Part shown: one piece after another, positions 1 through 8,413 of the stretch
Numbering within the stretch: the first letter of the stretch is position 1
Layout of the letters: every line of letters starts with the position of its first letter
NCBI GenBank assembly: GCA_905216095.1
Contig: CAJMSQ010000022.1
Coordinates: 1 to 38,133, forward strand
Length of the DNA: 38,133 nucleotides
Origin: an uncultured bacterium
GTDB lineage: Bacteria > Bacteroidota > Bacteroidia > Bacteroidales > Bacteroidaceae
Reading direction: 5' to 3'
Position numbers and translations under genes: made by a program
The notes under the pieces: model-generated
The model's database searches: none
Told to the model about the DNA's origin: nothing
The model's input: only the letters and a program-made list of their open reading frames with translations

Positions 1-2
1 AG

Positions 3-77
3 GTAGAGGTATCGACAGGCGCCTGGACGAACAAGCGTGGCGGCTGGAACAGCTCCGACTGGAGCGGAAACGAATAA
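3..77 (+). CDS. C-terminal fragment of a small Trp/Gly-rich peptide (partial)
   Basis: The reading frame is open from the left edge to a TAA at 75-77. The 24 visible residues end in NKRGGWNSSDWSGNE. This tail resembles the ends of two other micro-proteins in the window: 34090-34272 (QKKDGGFWSDNE) and 18386-18568 (NRKDGEWGDTPW). All share a basic pair, then Gly-rich residues, Trp and acidic/Ser residues. The N-terminus lies outside the window. A strong hairpin terminator follows 57 bases later, as expected for the last gene of an operon. Function unknown. The other +1 strand frames lack this resemblance and show no recognisable protein. Confidence 0.5.
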   Translation, partial: VEVSTGAWTNKRGGWNSSDWSGNE

Positions 78-97
78 GGAGGGGAACTTATTTCTCG

Positions 98-117
98 TTA
101 TAATTCTCGAATTATAA
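98..117. repeat. AT-rich palindrome downstream of the peptide gene
   Basis: Nine-base arms (TTATAATTC and GAATTATAA) are separated by two bases. It lies between the stop codon at 77 and the terminator hairpin at 134. It has no U-tract, so a regulator-binding or cruciform site is as likely as an RNA role. Confidence 0.4.
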
Positions 118-133
118 TTGTTAAGTTCTGTCG

Positions 134-165
134 GCGACCGGGTCTTTGTGAAAAGGCTCGGTCGC
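134..165 (+). terminator. Rho-independent terminator of the left-edge operon
   Basis: The arm GCGACCGGGTCTTT pairs with AAAGGCTCGGTCGC; two positions pair as G-U. The loop is short and the right arm is followed by AACCTTTT. It suits the small peptide gene ending at 77. Confidence 0.7.
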
Positions 166-203
166 AACCTTTTCATGCCCGGCGTCCCCGCCCGCCGCGG
201 CCC

Positions 204-260
204 GCGGCTGCGCGGACAGAAAATCCGCATCGGTTCAGGTTTTCAACCGTTTTTTTCGCC
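204..260. repeat. Left direct repeats flanking the Abi island
   Basis: The segment holds a 24-bp block (204-227) found again without change at 1481-1504. A second block starting CCGCATCGGTTCAG (225-260) recurs at 1395-1432 with a few differences and the same CCG-plus-T-tract end. The order of the blocks differs at the two ends. They enclose the low-GC abortive-infection gene. The rest of 166-374 holds no gene that I can support. Confidence 0.6.
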
Positions 261-374
261 ACGTATAGAGGGAGAGACAACAAATAAAAAGAAATAGAAA
301 GGTCTGAAAGGTCATATAAGCCTGACGTCCGGATGGTTTGATGATAGAATCTTGCCAATCCGGTGGGGATAGAT

Positions 375-1277
375 TCATTTTTCTTTCCACAATGCTTCTT
401 CCGACCAATTCTTTGGAATGCCCATAGCCTGGATATCTATCATAGGAAATTCGTCCAACAGCCGCTGCAAATGACCTTTCATGTCGTTGTGAGGTGAAAT
501 GATATCAATGAACCACTTGATGATACAGATGTCGAAAAATGTCCTGTTAGGTGATATGGATGAGCTTATCCAAGGTCTTGACGTTTTCTTGGGTAGCATT
601 GGCGTTATGGGATTTTCTTTGTTCCAAACTCTTGCGTGGTGGCAGCAGGTGTTTCTTGTGAGTGTGATGACGGTAATCCATGAAATGAATACCGGTACGG
701 GTAGAGAGAAGCGGGCTGCAATCTTTTTCTTTAGTGCATTGTCTGCCAGGTTCTCATAGATGCGTGTCATGACTCCGAGCGGAAGAATTTCTACTAACAT
801 CCATGCGGGTGGATAGGCATTACAGTATTTCTTTCTGAAATGCAGGATAAATTCTTCTTTGGAACTTTTCAGTTCTTTGTCCACCAGTGCCATTGTCCGG
901 TTGAACTTCGCTTCGTTTGCTGACATTGCTGCATCTGTCATCTAAAAGAGATGGCCGGTTTCTTCTGTTACAATGTTTGCCAACGCGCTGCGCAGGGCTA
1001 TTTCCACTTTCTCTATTTCGTTGAAAAGGAACAGCCTCAGTTTCTTGTCAAACCGATATAAATTGAGTGCATCCCGGAAACTACTTCCGGCCTTAAAGCG
1101 ATGTTCCTCCTTGGGCTTCTGTAATAAAGGATACATATAGGCGCTAAGGCGATAGTAGCCTATATTACGGATATAATGCTCCGACTGCCGAGGGTCGTCA
1201 ATAGTCAGTCCTCTATTCTTCAGCAGGCTTACTATATCTTCGGATGGTACATAGGTTTTGTCAAAAGGAACACTCAT
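375..1277 (-). pseudogene. Abi_2/HEPN abortive-infection protein, interrupted by an in-frame amber codon
   Basis: Two adjacent minus-strand frames (942-1277, 111 aa; 375-941, 188 aa) are in the same phase, separated only by a TAG at 942-944. Joined, they give about 300 residues, the usual length of the Abi-like Abi_2 (AbiD/AbiF-type) family. The N-terminal half carries the family pattern HYIRNIGYYRLSAYMYP. The C-terminal half carries RNTCCH (joined residues about 208-213), which fits the R-X4-H motif of HEPN ribonucleases. The stop falls after TEETGHLF, where homologues usually have an aromatic residue, so a TGG-to-TAG change is the simplest explanation. No other damage is seen, so the event is recent, suppressed, or a sequencing error. 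Base composition is clearly lower in GC than the neighbouring operons, suggesting transfer. Intact relatives block phage by cleaving RNA; this allele is probably inactive. Confidence 0.85.
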
Positions 1278-1340
1278 GGATATAAAATAAAACGACCCCC
1301 GATTTGAGCATTGTTAAGAGGCTTGGGGGTTCTGGTGTTG

Positions 1341-1372
1341 CAAAGATAAGACTTTATCTTGAAGCCTGCAAA
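1341..1372 (-). promoter_or_regulatory. Promoter of the Abi gene
   Basis: Read on the minus strand, TTTG (1369-1372) is followed after 20 bases by TATCTTTG (1341-1348). This matches the Bacteroidota consensus TTTG-N19-21-TAnnTTTG. The leader of about 60 nt contains paired ACCCCC/GGGGGT blocks (1295-1300, 1325-1330) shortly before the start codon. Confidence 0.7.
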
Positions 1373-1394
1373 TGTTTTGTCTGAATTTATTTTC

Positions 1395-1504
1395 CCGCAT
1401 CGGTTCAGACCTTCTGCCCGTTTTTTTTCGTCGGTCGAAGATTCCGGCATTTTTTGTACGCTTTTCCTGATTGGCGCCCTGCGGCTGCGCGGACAGAAAA
1501 TCCG
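1395..1504. repeat. Right direct repeats flanking the Abi island
   Basis: Contains the CCGCATCGGTTCAG block (1395-1408, continuing to about 1432) and the exact 24-bp block (1481-1504), both of which occur at 204-260. The Abi promoter lies just inside, so the pair encloses a complete transcription unit. Confidence 0.6.
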
Positions 1505-1537
1505 GCTTTCCGTTGCCATTGATAATGAGAGGAATAC

Positions 1538-1614
1538 CTACATGCCATCTACGCGCGACTACAAGCCATGTAATTCAAACTACATGGCTTGTAGGAAATT
1601 CTATGTGGCTTGTA
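1538..1614. repeat. 21-bp-period palindromic repeat array A (4 units)
   Basis: Four 14-bp cores start at 1538, 1559, 1580 and 1601, exactly 21 bp apart, with 7-bp spacers. The cores are CTACATGCCATCTA, CTACAAGCCATGTA, CTACATGGCTTGTA and CTATGTGGCTTGTA. Units 2 and 3 form a hairpin with 14-bp perfect arms (1559-1572 and 1581-1594). The array lies between the divergent Abi gene and the receptor operon. The remaining 1278-1903 intergenic region is GC-rich, with the receptor promoter at its right end and no supported gene. Confidence 0.85.
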
Positions 1615-1734
1615 GTTTTGCCGGGCCGCGACGGGCGGGAATGTTGCCGTGGGGCGGTGGCCTGTGGCGCTTTTTCTTGCGGCCCGACGCCCGCGGCGGC
1701 GCTTTTTTGCCCGATAGCTGAAAAAATCCATGGT

Positions 1735-1770
1735 TTTGTAAATTTTTCCTACGTTTTTCCATTATCTTTG
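1735..1770 (+). promoter_or_regulatory. Promoter of the receptor/nuclease operon
   Basis: TATCTTTG at 1763-1770 is a perfect Bacteroidota -7 box. The nearest upstream TTTG (1735-1738) is 24 bases away, slightly longer than the usual 19-21. The leader to the ATG at 1904 is about 125 nt. Confidence 0.65.
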
Positions 1771-1903
1771 CGGCAATAAAGAACCGGATGCGTAGGCGCC
1801 CGAACGGCGTTACCTGCCGCCTGAAAGCCCGAAACGGCGGTGCAGGCGGATGTCGGAAACGGCAAGCGCGTACGCACTGAAACAAGTTATTTTTTTACGA
1901 TTT

Positions 1904-4591
1904 ATGAGTAAAACAGCAAGACTTATGGCGGCGGTTTTCTGTCTGGCGGGCACGGCCTGTGCGCAACAGCAGAAAATCGATTCGCTCAGGAGGGTCAATG
2001 ACGACAACTCGGACTTTACGTTCACCGAGTCGCAGCTCGACGAGGACAACGACGCTGCACAGACCGTCTCGTCGGTGGTGTCGGCCAACAGCGACCCCTA
2101 TCTGGCGGAAGTGGGCTACCTGTTCTCACCGATGAGGTTCAAGGTAAGGGCCTACGACAACATGTACAGTCAGACCTACATGAACGGACTGATGCTCAAC
2201 GACACGGAAACGGGACGCTTCAGCTACGGTCTGATTGGCGGACTGAACGACGCGACGCGCAACAAGGACGGTGTCGAACCGTTCGACTACAACACGTTCG
2301 GCGTGGCCGGCGTGGGCGGCGCGACCAACATCAACACCCGTGCCTCGCAGTTTGCCGAAGGCTCCAAGCTGATGCTTTCGGGGTGTAACCGCAATTATGT
2401 GGCGCGCGGCCTGTTCACGCATGCCACGGGACTGATGCCTTCGGGGTGGGCCTTTGCCGCTTCCGTGGGCTACCGGTGGTCCAACGAGGACCTCTCGGCC
2501 ATAGACGGTGTGTTCTACAACTCGTTCAGCTATTTCCTGGCGGCACAAAAGAACTTCCGCAACGGCCACAGCCTTTCGCTCGTCACGTTCGGCGCGCCCA
2601 CCGAGCGCGGACAGCAGGCGGCCTCGACCGAAGAGGCCTACTGGCTGGCCAACTCCCACTTCTACAACCCCAACTGGGGCTACCAGGGCGGCAAGAAGCG
2701 CAACGCCCGCGTGGTGAACAGCTTCGAGCCGACCGCCATACTGACGTGGGACTGGAACATCAACGACGACATGCGCCTCTCGACGAGCGCGGGCTTCAAG
2801 TACAGCATGTATGGCACGACGGCGCTCGGATGGAGCGGTAATGCCTACGACCCGCGCCCGGACTACTACAAGAACATGCCCTCGAGCGTCTTCAACGTGT
2901 ATAATCCTGACTTCAACAACCCCGACTGGCTGGCCGAGAACCCGACGTTCCTCGAGCAGTACAATACGCTCTACGACCACTGGACCTCGGACGAGGCGCA
3001 CCGGCAGGTGAACTGGGACCGCATGTATATGGTGAACCGCCAGAATGCAGCCCTCGGAGGCGAGGCCCTCTACTATGTGGAGCGTCGCCACAACGACCAG
3101 ATGGTGTTTGCATTCAACACTGCGTTCAGCCATGCCTTCGACCGCAACAACAAATATGCCCTGGGAGCGCAAATCAACTCTACGAAGGGTATGCACTACA
3201 AGACCATCGCCGACCTGTTGGGCGCGGACCGGTTTACCGACGTGGACAAATTCGCCACGCGCGACTATGGTGCGGGCAGCATCGAGGAGCAGAACGACCT
3301 GAATCACCCCAACCGTCGCGTGGGTGTGGGCGACAAGTTCGGATACAATTATAATATATATGTGAACAAGGCACGCGCCTGGATGCAGTTCCTGCACAAT
3401 TCGGGCCGCTTCACCTTTACGGCGGGCGGACACGTGGAGGGAACGCAGATGGAGCGCGACGGAAAGATGCGCAACGGCCGGGCACCCGAAAATTCATACG
3501 GACGCAGCGGCAAGGCGCACTTCCTGACGGGCGGCGGAAAGCTGGGACTGAACTTCCGCGCCGCGGCCGGGCACAACATCTCCCTCGGCATGGGGCTGGA
3601 GAACGTGGCCCCGCTGGCACGAAACAGTTTCGTGGCCGCGCAGATGCAGAACAACTTCATCGACAACCTGACGAACGAGAAAATATTCAGCGCGGAGGCG
3701 GCCTATGCCTTCCGCTTCGGACACCTTACCGGTAAGCTGAAAGGTTTCTACACCGAATTCAACAACGCCGTGGAGCAGACCGCTTTCTACAATGACTCGG
3801 AGGAGCGTTTCACTTATCTGACCATGACCGGCGTGGACCGCCAGCACTACGGACTGGAAGCCGCCCTCGTCTACCAGCTCACGAGCAAGCTCTCCCTTAA
3901 CTTCATCGGGACGGTGAGCGAGGCCCGCTACGTGAACAATCCCTATGCACAGCTGAGCTATCAGGGTATGGATGCCGCCACCGTGGCCGGACTCAACGTG
4001 TGGTCCAACCCCGTCACGGGCGAGGCCATGCCCATGCGCGTCATTGCCGACGGCATGCGCGTGAGCGGAACGCCCCTCACGGCGCTCAGCGTAGGCGCGG
4101 AGTACAACGTGAGCGGCTGGATTTTCGGACTGAACCTCAACTACTACGACCGCGTGTATGTAGGTTATTCGCAGTACCGCCGTCTGAGCAACGTGCTCAA
4201 TAATCATGTGGCCTCGTCCTACGACGTCAATGGCAACTTGGTCTATGACGTGACGTCCGCCGACCTGGATGCCAACGGCGGCATCCTGTTCGACCCCGAC
4301 GGAAATCCCGTCAAGGCCTGCTCGCCCAAGCAGGAGAAGTTCGACGGCGGCTTCATGCTCGACGCATCCATCGTCCGCTTCATCCGGCTCAACAAGGGAC
4401 GCCAGCTTACCCTGAGCCTGTCCGTGCAGAACATACTGAACAACCGCGATATGCGTACGGGCGGTTACGAGCAGAACCGCGGAGACGTGTACAACACCGG
4501 CGAGGCACGTGCTTATGTCTTCTCCAAGAACTCGAAGTACTATTACGCCAACGCCATCAACGCCTTCCTCAACGTAAGCTATAGGTTCTGA
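1904..4591 (+). CDS. TonB-dependent receptor (outer-membrane beta-barrel)
   Basis: About 895 residues. I chose the ATG at 1904 because it begins a typical signal peptide (MSKTARLMAAVFCLAGTACA, cut before QQQ); the in-frame ATG at 1850 would bury it. After cleavage an acidic TonB-box-like stretch leads to a plug-like segment (roughly residues 40-150), then a long barrel rich in alternating aromatic strands, ending YLNVSYRF-like with a terminal Phe. There is no N-terminal carboxypeptidase-regulatory domain, so it is not a classic SusC, and no SusD gene follows. First gene of an operon with two surface lipoproteins and a lipoprotein nuclease, so a role in importing nuclease products (nucleotides or nucleosides) is inferred. 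Substrate is not visible in the sequence. Confidence 0.85.
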   Translation: MSKTARLMAAVFCLAGTACAQQQKIDSLRRVNDDNSDFTFTESQLDEDNDAAQTVSSVVSANSDPYLAEVGYLFSPMRFKVRAYDNMYSQTYMNGLMLNDTETGRFSYGLIGGLNDATRNKDGVEPFDYNTFGVAGVGGATNINTRASQFAEGSKLMLSGCNRNYVARGLFTHATGLMPSGWAFAASVGYRWSNEDLSAIDGVFYNSFSYFLAAQKNFRNGHSLSLVTFGAPTERGQQAASTEEAYWLANSHFYNPNWGYQGGKKRNARVVNSFEPTAILTWDWNINDDMRLSTSAGFKYSMYGTTALGWSGNAYDPRPDYYKNMPSSVFNVYNPDFNNPDWLAENPTFLEQYNTLYDHWTSDEAHRQVNWDRMYMVNRQNAALGGEALYYVERRHNDQMVFAFNTAFSHAFDRNNKYALGAQINSTKGMHYKTIADLLGADRFTDVDKFATRDYGAGSIEEQNDLNHPNRRVGVGDKFGYNYNIYVNKARAWMQFLHNSGRFTFTAGGHVEGTQMERDGKMRNGRAPENSYGRSGKAHFLTGGGKLGLNFRAAAGHNISLGMGLENVAPLARNSFVAAQMQNNFIDNLTNEKIFSAEAAYAFRFGHLTGKLKGFYTEFNNAVEQTAFYNDSEERFTYLTMTGVDRQHYGLEAALVYQLTSKLSLNFIGTVSEARYVNNPYAQLSYQGMDAATVAGLNVWSNPVTGEAMPMRVIADGMRVSGTPLTALSVGAEYNVSGWIFGLNLNYYDRVYVGYSQYRRLSNVLNNHVASSYDVNGNLVYDVTSADLDANGGILFDPDGNPVKACSPKQEKFDGGFMLDASIVRFIRLNKGRQLTLSLSVQNILNNRDMRTGGYEQNRGDVYNTGEARAYVFSKNSKYYYANAINAFLNVSYRF

Positions 4592-4659
4592 GCGGACGCG
4601 GCCCCGTGCCGCCACCGCCTTTCCGCGAACGAAATCCAACAAAGCATACATCAAGAAAT

Positions 4660-5628
4660 ATGAAAAAGATATTTTCCGCCGCTCCGCTCCTGTTAGCTTT
4701 GGCCGCCCTGTCCTTCTCGTCGTGCATGAACGAGGACAAGGAGTCGCCCGAGCTCGACCCCGGAGCAGCTTCCATTACTTCGCCCGTATCGGTGGGCGAG
4801 ACCAACATGACCATCGCGCGGCTCAAGCAGGAGAACAGCGCACTCTTCTCGCAGACCAACGATTGGAAACACATCGACGAGGATATCATTCTCGAGGGAG
4901 TCGTATGTGCCAACGACGTCAGCGGCAATCTGTACCAGACAGTCCTGTTGCGCGACATCGACCGTGAGGCCGGGACCGACCAGTGTCTCGTGCTGGCCGT
5001 GCGCAACACCTGCCTCTATCCCCACTTCCAGCTGGGTCAGCGCGTCAAGGTCAATCTCAAGGGCCTCTGCATCGGATGTTACAGCAAGGTGCCCAAGATT
5101 GGCCAGCCCTACATCACGTCGAGCGGAAACAAGCGCCTCGGTCCGATTCTGCTGGAACTGTGCCGCACGAACGTGGAACTCGTGGGACGCCCCAATCCCT
5201 CGGCACCCGAGCTGGTTCCCGTCGTACCTACCGACGACTGGCTGCGTTCCACGGCCAACCGCAACTATCTGAACACGCCGATGCTCGCCACCGTGACGGG
5301 CAACATCGTGCAGGCCGACGCCGCACACCGCGACGAGGCCGAGACGGGCGAGGTGACCGGACGCACCGAACCGCTGCCCAAGGTCTTCGGTCCCGAGGCC
5401 CTGCGCGACCTGGGCTACGGTGTGGACCGCGACATACAGTTGCAGTCGAACACATCCAAGGTGGCGCTGCGCACAGGTACGTCCAACGAAGTGTCCTATG
5501 CACGCATACCGTCCGACGTCCGTTCATACACGGGTATGCTCACCTATTACAGTTCCTGGCAGTTGCAGTTGCGCAGCCTCGACGACATATATCCCGCATT
5601 AGAGAAAACGACTTACGAAAACCAATAA
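4660..5628 (+). CDS. DUF5689 lipoprotein (OB-fold-like)
   Basis: 322 residues starting at ATG 4660, which begins a lipoprotein signal (MKKIFSAAPLLLALAALSFSSC, lipid-modified Cys in FSSC). A more upstream ATG at 4606 is rejected because it precedes the signal peptide. The segment from MTIARLKQ through ILEGVVCANDVSGNLYQTVLLRD to the Cys-containing loop GLCIGCY matches DUF5689, a Bacteroidota domain thought to adopt an OB fold. Such folds often bind nucleic acid, which suits the nuclease in the operon, but binding is an inference. It follows the receptor by 68 bp and precedes the next gene by 15 bp. Acts at the outer membrane, probably surface-exposed. Confidence 0.8.
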   Translation: MKKIFSAAPLLLALAALSFSSCMNEDKESPELDPGAASITSPVSVGETNMTIARLKQENSALFSQTNDWKHIDEDIILEGVVCANDVSGNLYQTVLLRDIDREAGTDQCLVLAVRNTCLYPHFQLGQRVKVNLKGLCIGCYSKVPKIGQPYITSSGNKRLGPILLELCRTNVELVGRPNPSAPELVPVVPTDDWLRSTANRNYLNTPMLATVTGNIVQADAAHRDEAETGEVTGRTEPLPKVFGPEALRDLGYGVDRDIQLQSNTSKVALRTGTSNEVSYARIPSDVRSYTGMLTYYSSWQLQLRSLDDIYPALEKTTYENQ

Positions 5629-5643
5629 CAATAACATACCGAC

Positions 5644-7293
5644 ATGAAAAAGATATTTTCATTCTTAGCAGTATCCGCCCTTTCGTTAGCCTTTACGGCT
5701 TGCGAGGACGTGCCCGCACCTTATGGCATCAACTCCGGTGGTAACGGAGGCGACATACCCGGTGGCGACAAAGTCATCTTTTCCGAAGAGTTCGACAACG
5801 GTAAAGGCGGCTTCTCGTTCGACAATGTGAAGCTCAGTGACCCGCTTTCTTACGTGTGGAAGGCCACCAGTTACAATACGAGTACTTATATCATCGCTTC
5901 GGCCTATGCCAATAACGCCTCTCATGCTTCGGAGGCCTGGGCCGTGTCGCCTGCCATTAACCTGTCCGACTGTACGACGGCCACGTTCACTTTCCGTCAC
6001 GCCATCAATAAGGTAGATGCGCAGTACATCCCTGAAATGATGACCGTATGGGCATCAATCGACTACGTTCCCGGTAAGGCCGCCGAGGCCACCTGGTCTC
6101 AATTGCAGGTACCCAACTATCCCGACGGCACTTCATGGACGTTTGTCGGTAGTGGAAATATTGACCTGAAGAATTTCTGTGGTAATGAAAAGGTCTACAT
6201 AGGCTTCCGCTACACCAGCACGGACGAAGCCTCCGGTTCGTGGGAGGTAGACGCTTTCGAAATAAAGGGTGACGGCACCCCGATGGGTGGTGGCGAAACG
6301 CCCGATACTCCGCCGACGGGCGACAACCTTATTGCCAACGGCGACTTCGAGGCTTGGACCGGCGATACGCCCGATAACTGGAAAACCGCCTCGACCGCCG
6401 GCAACGCCAAGTTGTCCAAGAGCACCGACGCCCATGGCGGCAGCAGCTCTGTGCAGGTGGACGGTGCCGCATCGGCCAACAAGCGCATCGCCTATAAGGA
6501 AACGAGCCTCAAGGCCGGCACCTACACCATGACGTTCTACACCAAGGCTGCAACGGCCGACGGCGGCAGCGTGCGTCCCGGTATCGCGAAGATAGGAGGA
6601 AGCACTCCGACCTACGTTTACGGCGATTACGTGAACAATCTCTCCAACACTGAATGGAAGAAAGTGGAGCACACTTTCACGCTCGATGCCGAACAGGAAG
6701 TCTGTCTGGTCATCATGAACTCCAAGAACCCCGGAAAGCCCGTACTCATTGATGACTTCACGCTGACTACCGCCGATGGCGGATTGGGAGACGGCGGTTC
6801 TACCACTCCCGACCCCGAAGAACCTCCTACGGGAGATGCCATCTTCAGCGCCACCATGGCTTCCGACTTGGGCGGATTTACCATCGAAGACAAGGATTTG
6901 CCTGCGGAACTGAGCTATGTGTGGAAACATGACGCTTCTTACGGTTATGTCAAGGGAAGTGCCTTCGTGTCCGGCGCAGTTGCTGCCGAGAGCTGGTTGA
7001 TTTCTCCCGTCATAGACCTGACGGCTGCAGCAGCCCCGACGCTTACTTTCGAACATGCCGGTAAGTTCTTCGGTAACGTCGAGCAGGAAGCCCGTCTCAT
7101 GGCCAAAGCCGAAGGCGGCGAATGGACCGCTCTGCCCATTGACAATTATTTCAGCAATAACGACTGGACGTTTGTCCCCGCTACCGTCAGCCTTGCCGCC
7201 TTCAAAGGCAAGAAGATGCAGTTCGCTTTCGTCTATAAGAGTACGGCTGCGAACGCCGGCAGTTGGGAATTGAAGAACATCATAGTGAAATAA
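5644..7293 (+). CDS. Choice-of-anchor-J lipoprotein with two anchor-J domains and a CBM-like domain
   Basis: 549 residues, lipoprotein signal MKKIFSFLAVSALSLAFTAC. Domain order: a choice-of-anchor-J/cleaved-adhesin domain (about 47-200; FSEEFDNGKGGFSFDN, WAVSPAINL), a central jelly-roll domain like carbohydrate-binding modules (about 228-375; NLIANGDFEAWTG, VLIDDFTLT), then a second anchor-J domain (about 395-549; FSATMASDLGGFTIED, WLISPVIDL, WTFVPATVSL). Pro/Gly/Thr-rich linkers join them. The first and third domains look like paralogous copies. No enzyme motif is seen, so a surface-binding or scaffold protein that presents substrate to the neighbouring receptor and nuclease is likely. Third gene of the operon. 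Confidence 0.8.
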   Translation: MKKIFSFLAVSALSLAFTACEDVPAPYGINSGGNGGDIPGGDKVIFSEEFDNGKGGFSFDNVKLSDPLSYVWKATSYNTSTYIIASAYANNASHASEAWAVSPAINLSDCTTATFTFRHAINKVDAQYIPEMMTVWASIDYVPGKAAEATWSQLQVPNYPDGTSWTFVGSGNIDLKNFCGNEKVYIGFRYTSTDEASGSWEVDAFEIKGDGTPMGGGETPDTPPTGDNLIANGDFEAWTGDTPDNWKTASTAGNAKLSKSTDAHGGSSSVQVDGAASANKRIAYKETSLKAGTYTMTFYTKAATADGGSVRPGIAKIGGSTPTYVYGDYVNNLSNTEWKKVEHTFTLDAEQEVCLVIMNSKNPGKPVLIDDFTLTTADGGLGDGGSTTPDPEEPPTGDAIFSATMASDLGGFTIEDKDLPAELSYVWKHDASYGYVKGSAFVSGAVAAESWLISPVIDLTAAAAPTLTFEHAGKFFGNVEQEARLMAKAEGGEWTALPIDNYFSNNDWTFVPATVSLAAFKGKKMQFAFVYKSTAANAGSWELKNIIVK

Positions 7294-7347
7294 CAGCAGC
7301 GTCATGCACACTCCGGTGCGTTCTTGACGGTACAAAAGACAAGACTA

Positions 7348-8247
7348 ATGTCGAAAAAGAATTTCATATCCTGCATCATGGCAGCGGCGGTACTCATTAC
7401 CGTCGCTGCCTGTGGTAATGACGACGACGGCATCACGCTGGGCGGCAACGGTGGCGGTGGCGGAACGACCGGCACCGGGACGGTGCAACTGGCTCGCCGC
7501 ATGGAAGTGCCCGCCCTGAAGGAGGGCAACCTCTTCGTGGCGCATTGGAGCGAGGAGAACGGCAAGGACGTCATGACCTACTGCCTCGAGTACGACGCCG
7601 ACAAGTATCATTCGCGCTGGGTGGCTTTCCGTTTCGACGGCGACACACGTGCGCGCAACGTGCAGCGGAAGCCTTACGGCCAGAAGCCGCAATACCCCAT
7701 CGACCCGCAGCTGCCGGTCGCCTGCGCCCTTGAGAGCGACGTCTCTTTCAACGGTTACCAGCACGGACACCTGTGCGCCTCGGCCGACCGCCTGTATTCG
7801 CGGACGGCCAACGACAATACGTTCTACATGACCAACCTGTCGCCGCAAACCGGAAACTTCAACGCCCCCTATTGGTCGGAGTTCGAAGCGCTGGTCCAGC
7901 GGCTCGGGCGCGATGCTTCCTTTGCCGACACGCTCTACGTCGTGAAGGGCGGCACCATAGCCGAGGGTCAGTACACGCAGCGCGTGGCCTCGGGCCGCAT
8001 TGTCGTGCCCAAGTACTATTACATGGCGCTCCTCAAGGTGAAAAACGGCTCTTATTCCTCGATAGCCTTCCTCATGGAGCACAAGGACTACGGAACGGGC
8101 AAGCCCTCGGCCGCCGAGGTGAAGAGCCGCGCCTGTACGGTCAATCACTTAGAGGCCTTCACGGGCATCGACTTCTTCCATAACCTGCCCGACCAGACGG
8201 AGGAGAAAGTGGAGGATATATGCGTTCCCTCGCAATGGGGCATGTGA
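7348..8247 (+). CDS. Secreted DNA/RNA non-specific endonuclease lipoprotein
   Basis: 299 residues from ATG 7348, which begins a lipoprotein signal (Cys22 in ITVAAC) followed by a Gly-rich tether. The body is the sugar-non-specific beta-beta-alpha-Me nuclease family: YQHGHLCASADR (138-148), FYMTNLSPQTGNFN (159-172) and a conserved end (VNHLEAFTGIDFFHNLPD). His141 is the predicted general base and Asn163 and Asn170/172 lie in the Mg2+-binding helix. The usual DRGH motif is QHGH here, so the Asp-Arg pair is missing. Last gene of the receptor operon (54 bp after the anchor-J gene). It would cut extracellular or surface-bound nucleic acid; import through the receptor is an inference. Confidence 0.88.
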   Translation: MSKKNFISCIMAAAVLITVAACGNDDDGITLGGNGGGGGTTGTGTVQLARRMEVPALKEGNLFVAHWSEENGKDVMTYCLEYDADKYHSRWVAFRFDGDTRARNVQRKPYGQKPQYPIDPQLPVACALESDVSFNGYQHGHLCASADRLYSRTANDNTFYMTNLSPQTGNFNAPYWSEFEALVQRLGRDASFADTLYVVKGGTIAEGQYTQRVASGRIVVPKYYYMALLKVKNGSYSSIAFLMEHKDYGTGKPSAAEVKSRACTVNHLEAFTGIDFFHNLPDQTEEKVEDICVPSQWGM

Positions 8248-8271
8248 GGACTGCGTTGCGGTAACGGAACG

Positions 8272-8305
8272 GGCAGGCGGCGCAACAGTCCGCCGCACGC
8301 CTGCC
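8272..8305 (+). terminator. GC-rich hairpin after the nuclease gene
   Basis: GGCAGGCG (8272-8279) pairs with CGCCTGCC (8298-8305), starting 25 bp after the nuclease stop. No U-tract follows, so it may protect the 3' end rather than terminate on its own. Confidence 0.45.
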
Positions 8306-8413
8306 GCACGGTCCGGAATGCCTGAAATGTCCGAAAATGTCAGATTGGGTTTACAAAATATCCGGTCCAATGACAAAAAATGCTTCCGATTGGTATTTTT
8401 TTCCCGCTTTCGC

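Noticed and set aside
499..759. 86-aa plus-strand frame in the Abi region
   Set aside because: It is antisense to the clearly recognisable C-terminal half of the Abi protein and has no supporting features.
375..941. Treating the 188-aa C-terminal half of Abi as an independent gene
   Set aside because: It is in phase with the upstream half with only a stop codon between, and the family is about 300 residues long, so a single broken gene fits better.
1538..1614. CRISPR array interpretation of the 21-bp repeats
   Set aside because: Spacers are only 7 bp, cores are palindromic and variable, arrays never exceed about four or five units, and no cas gene is present.
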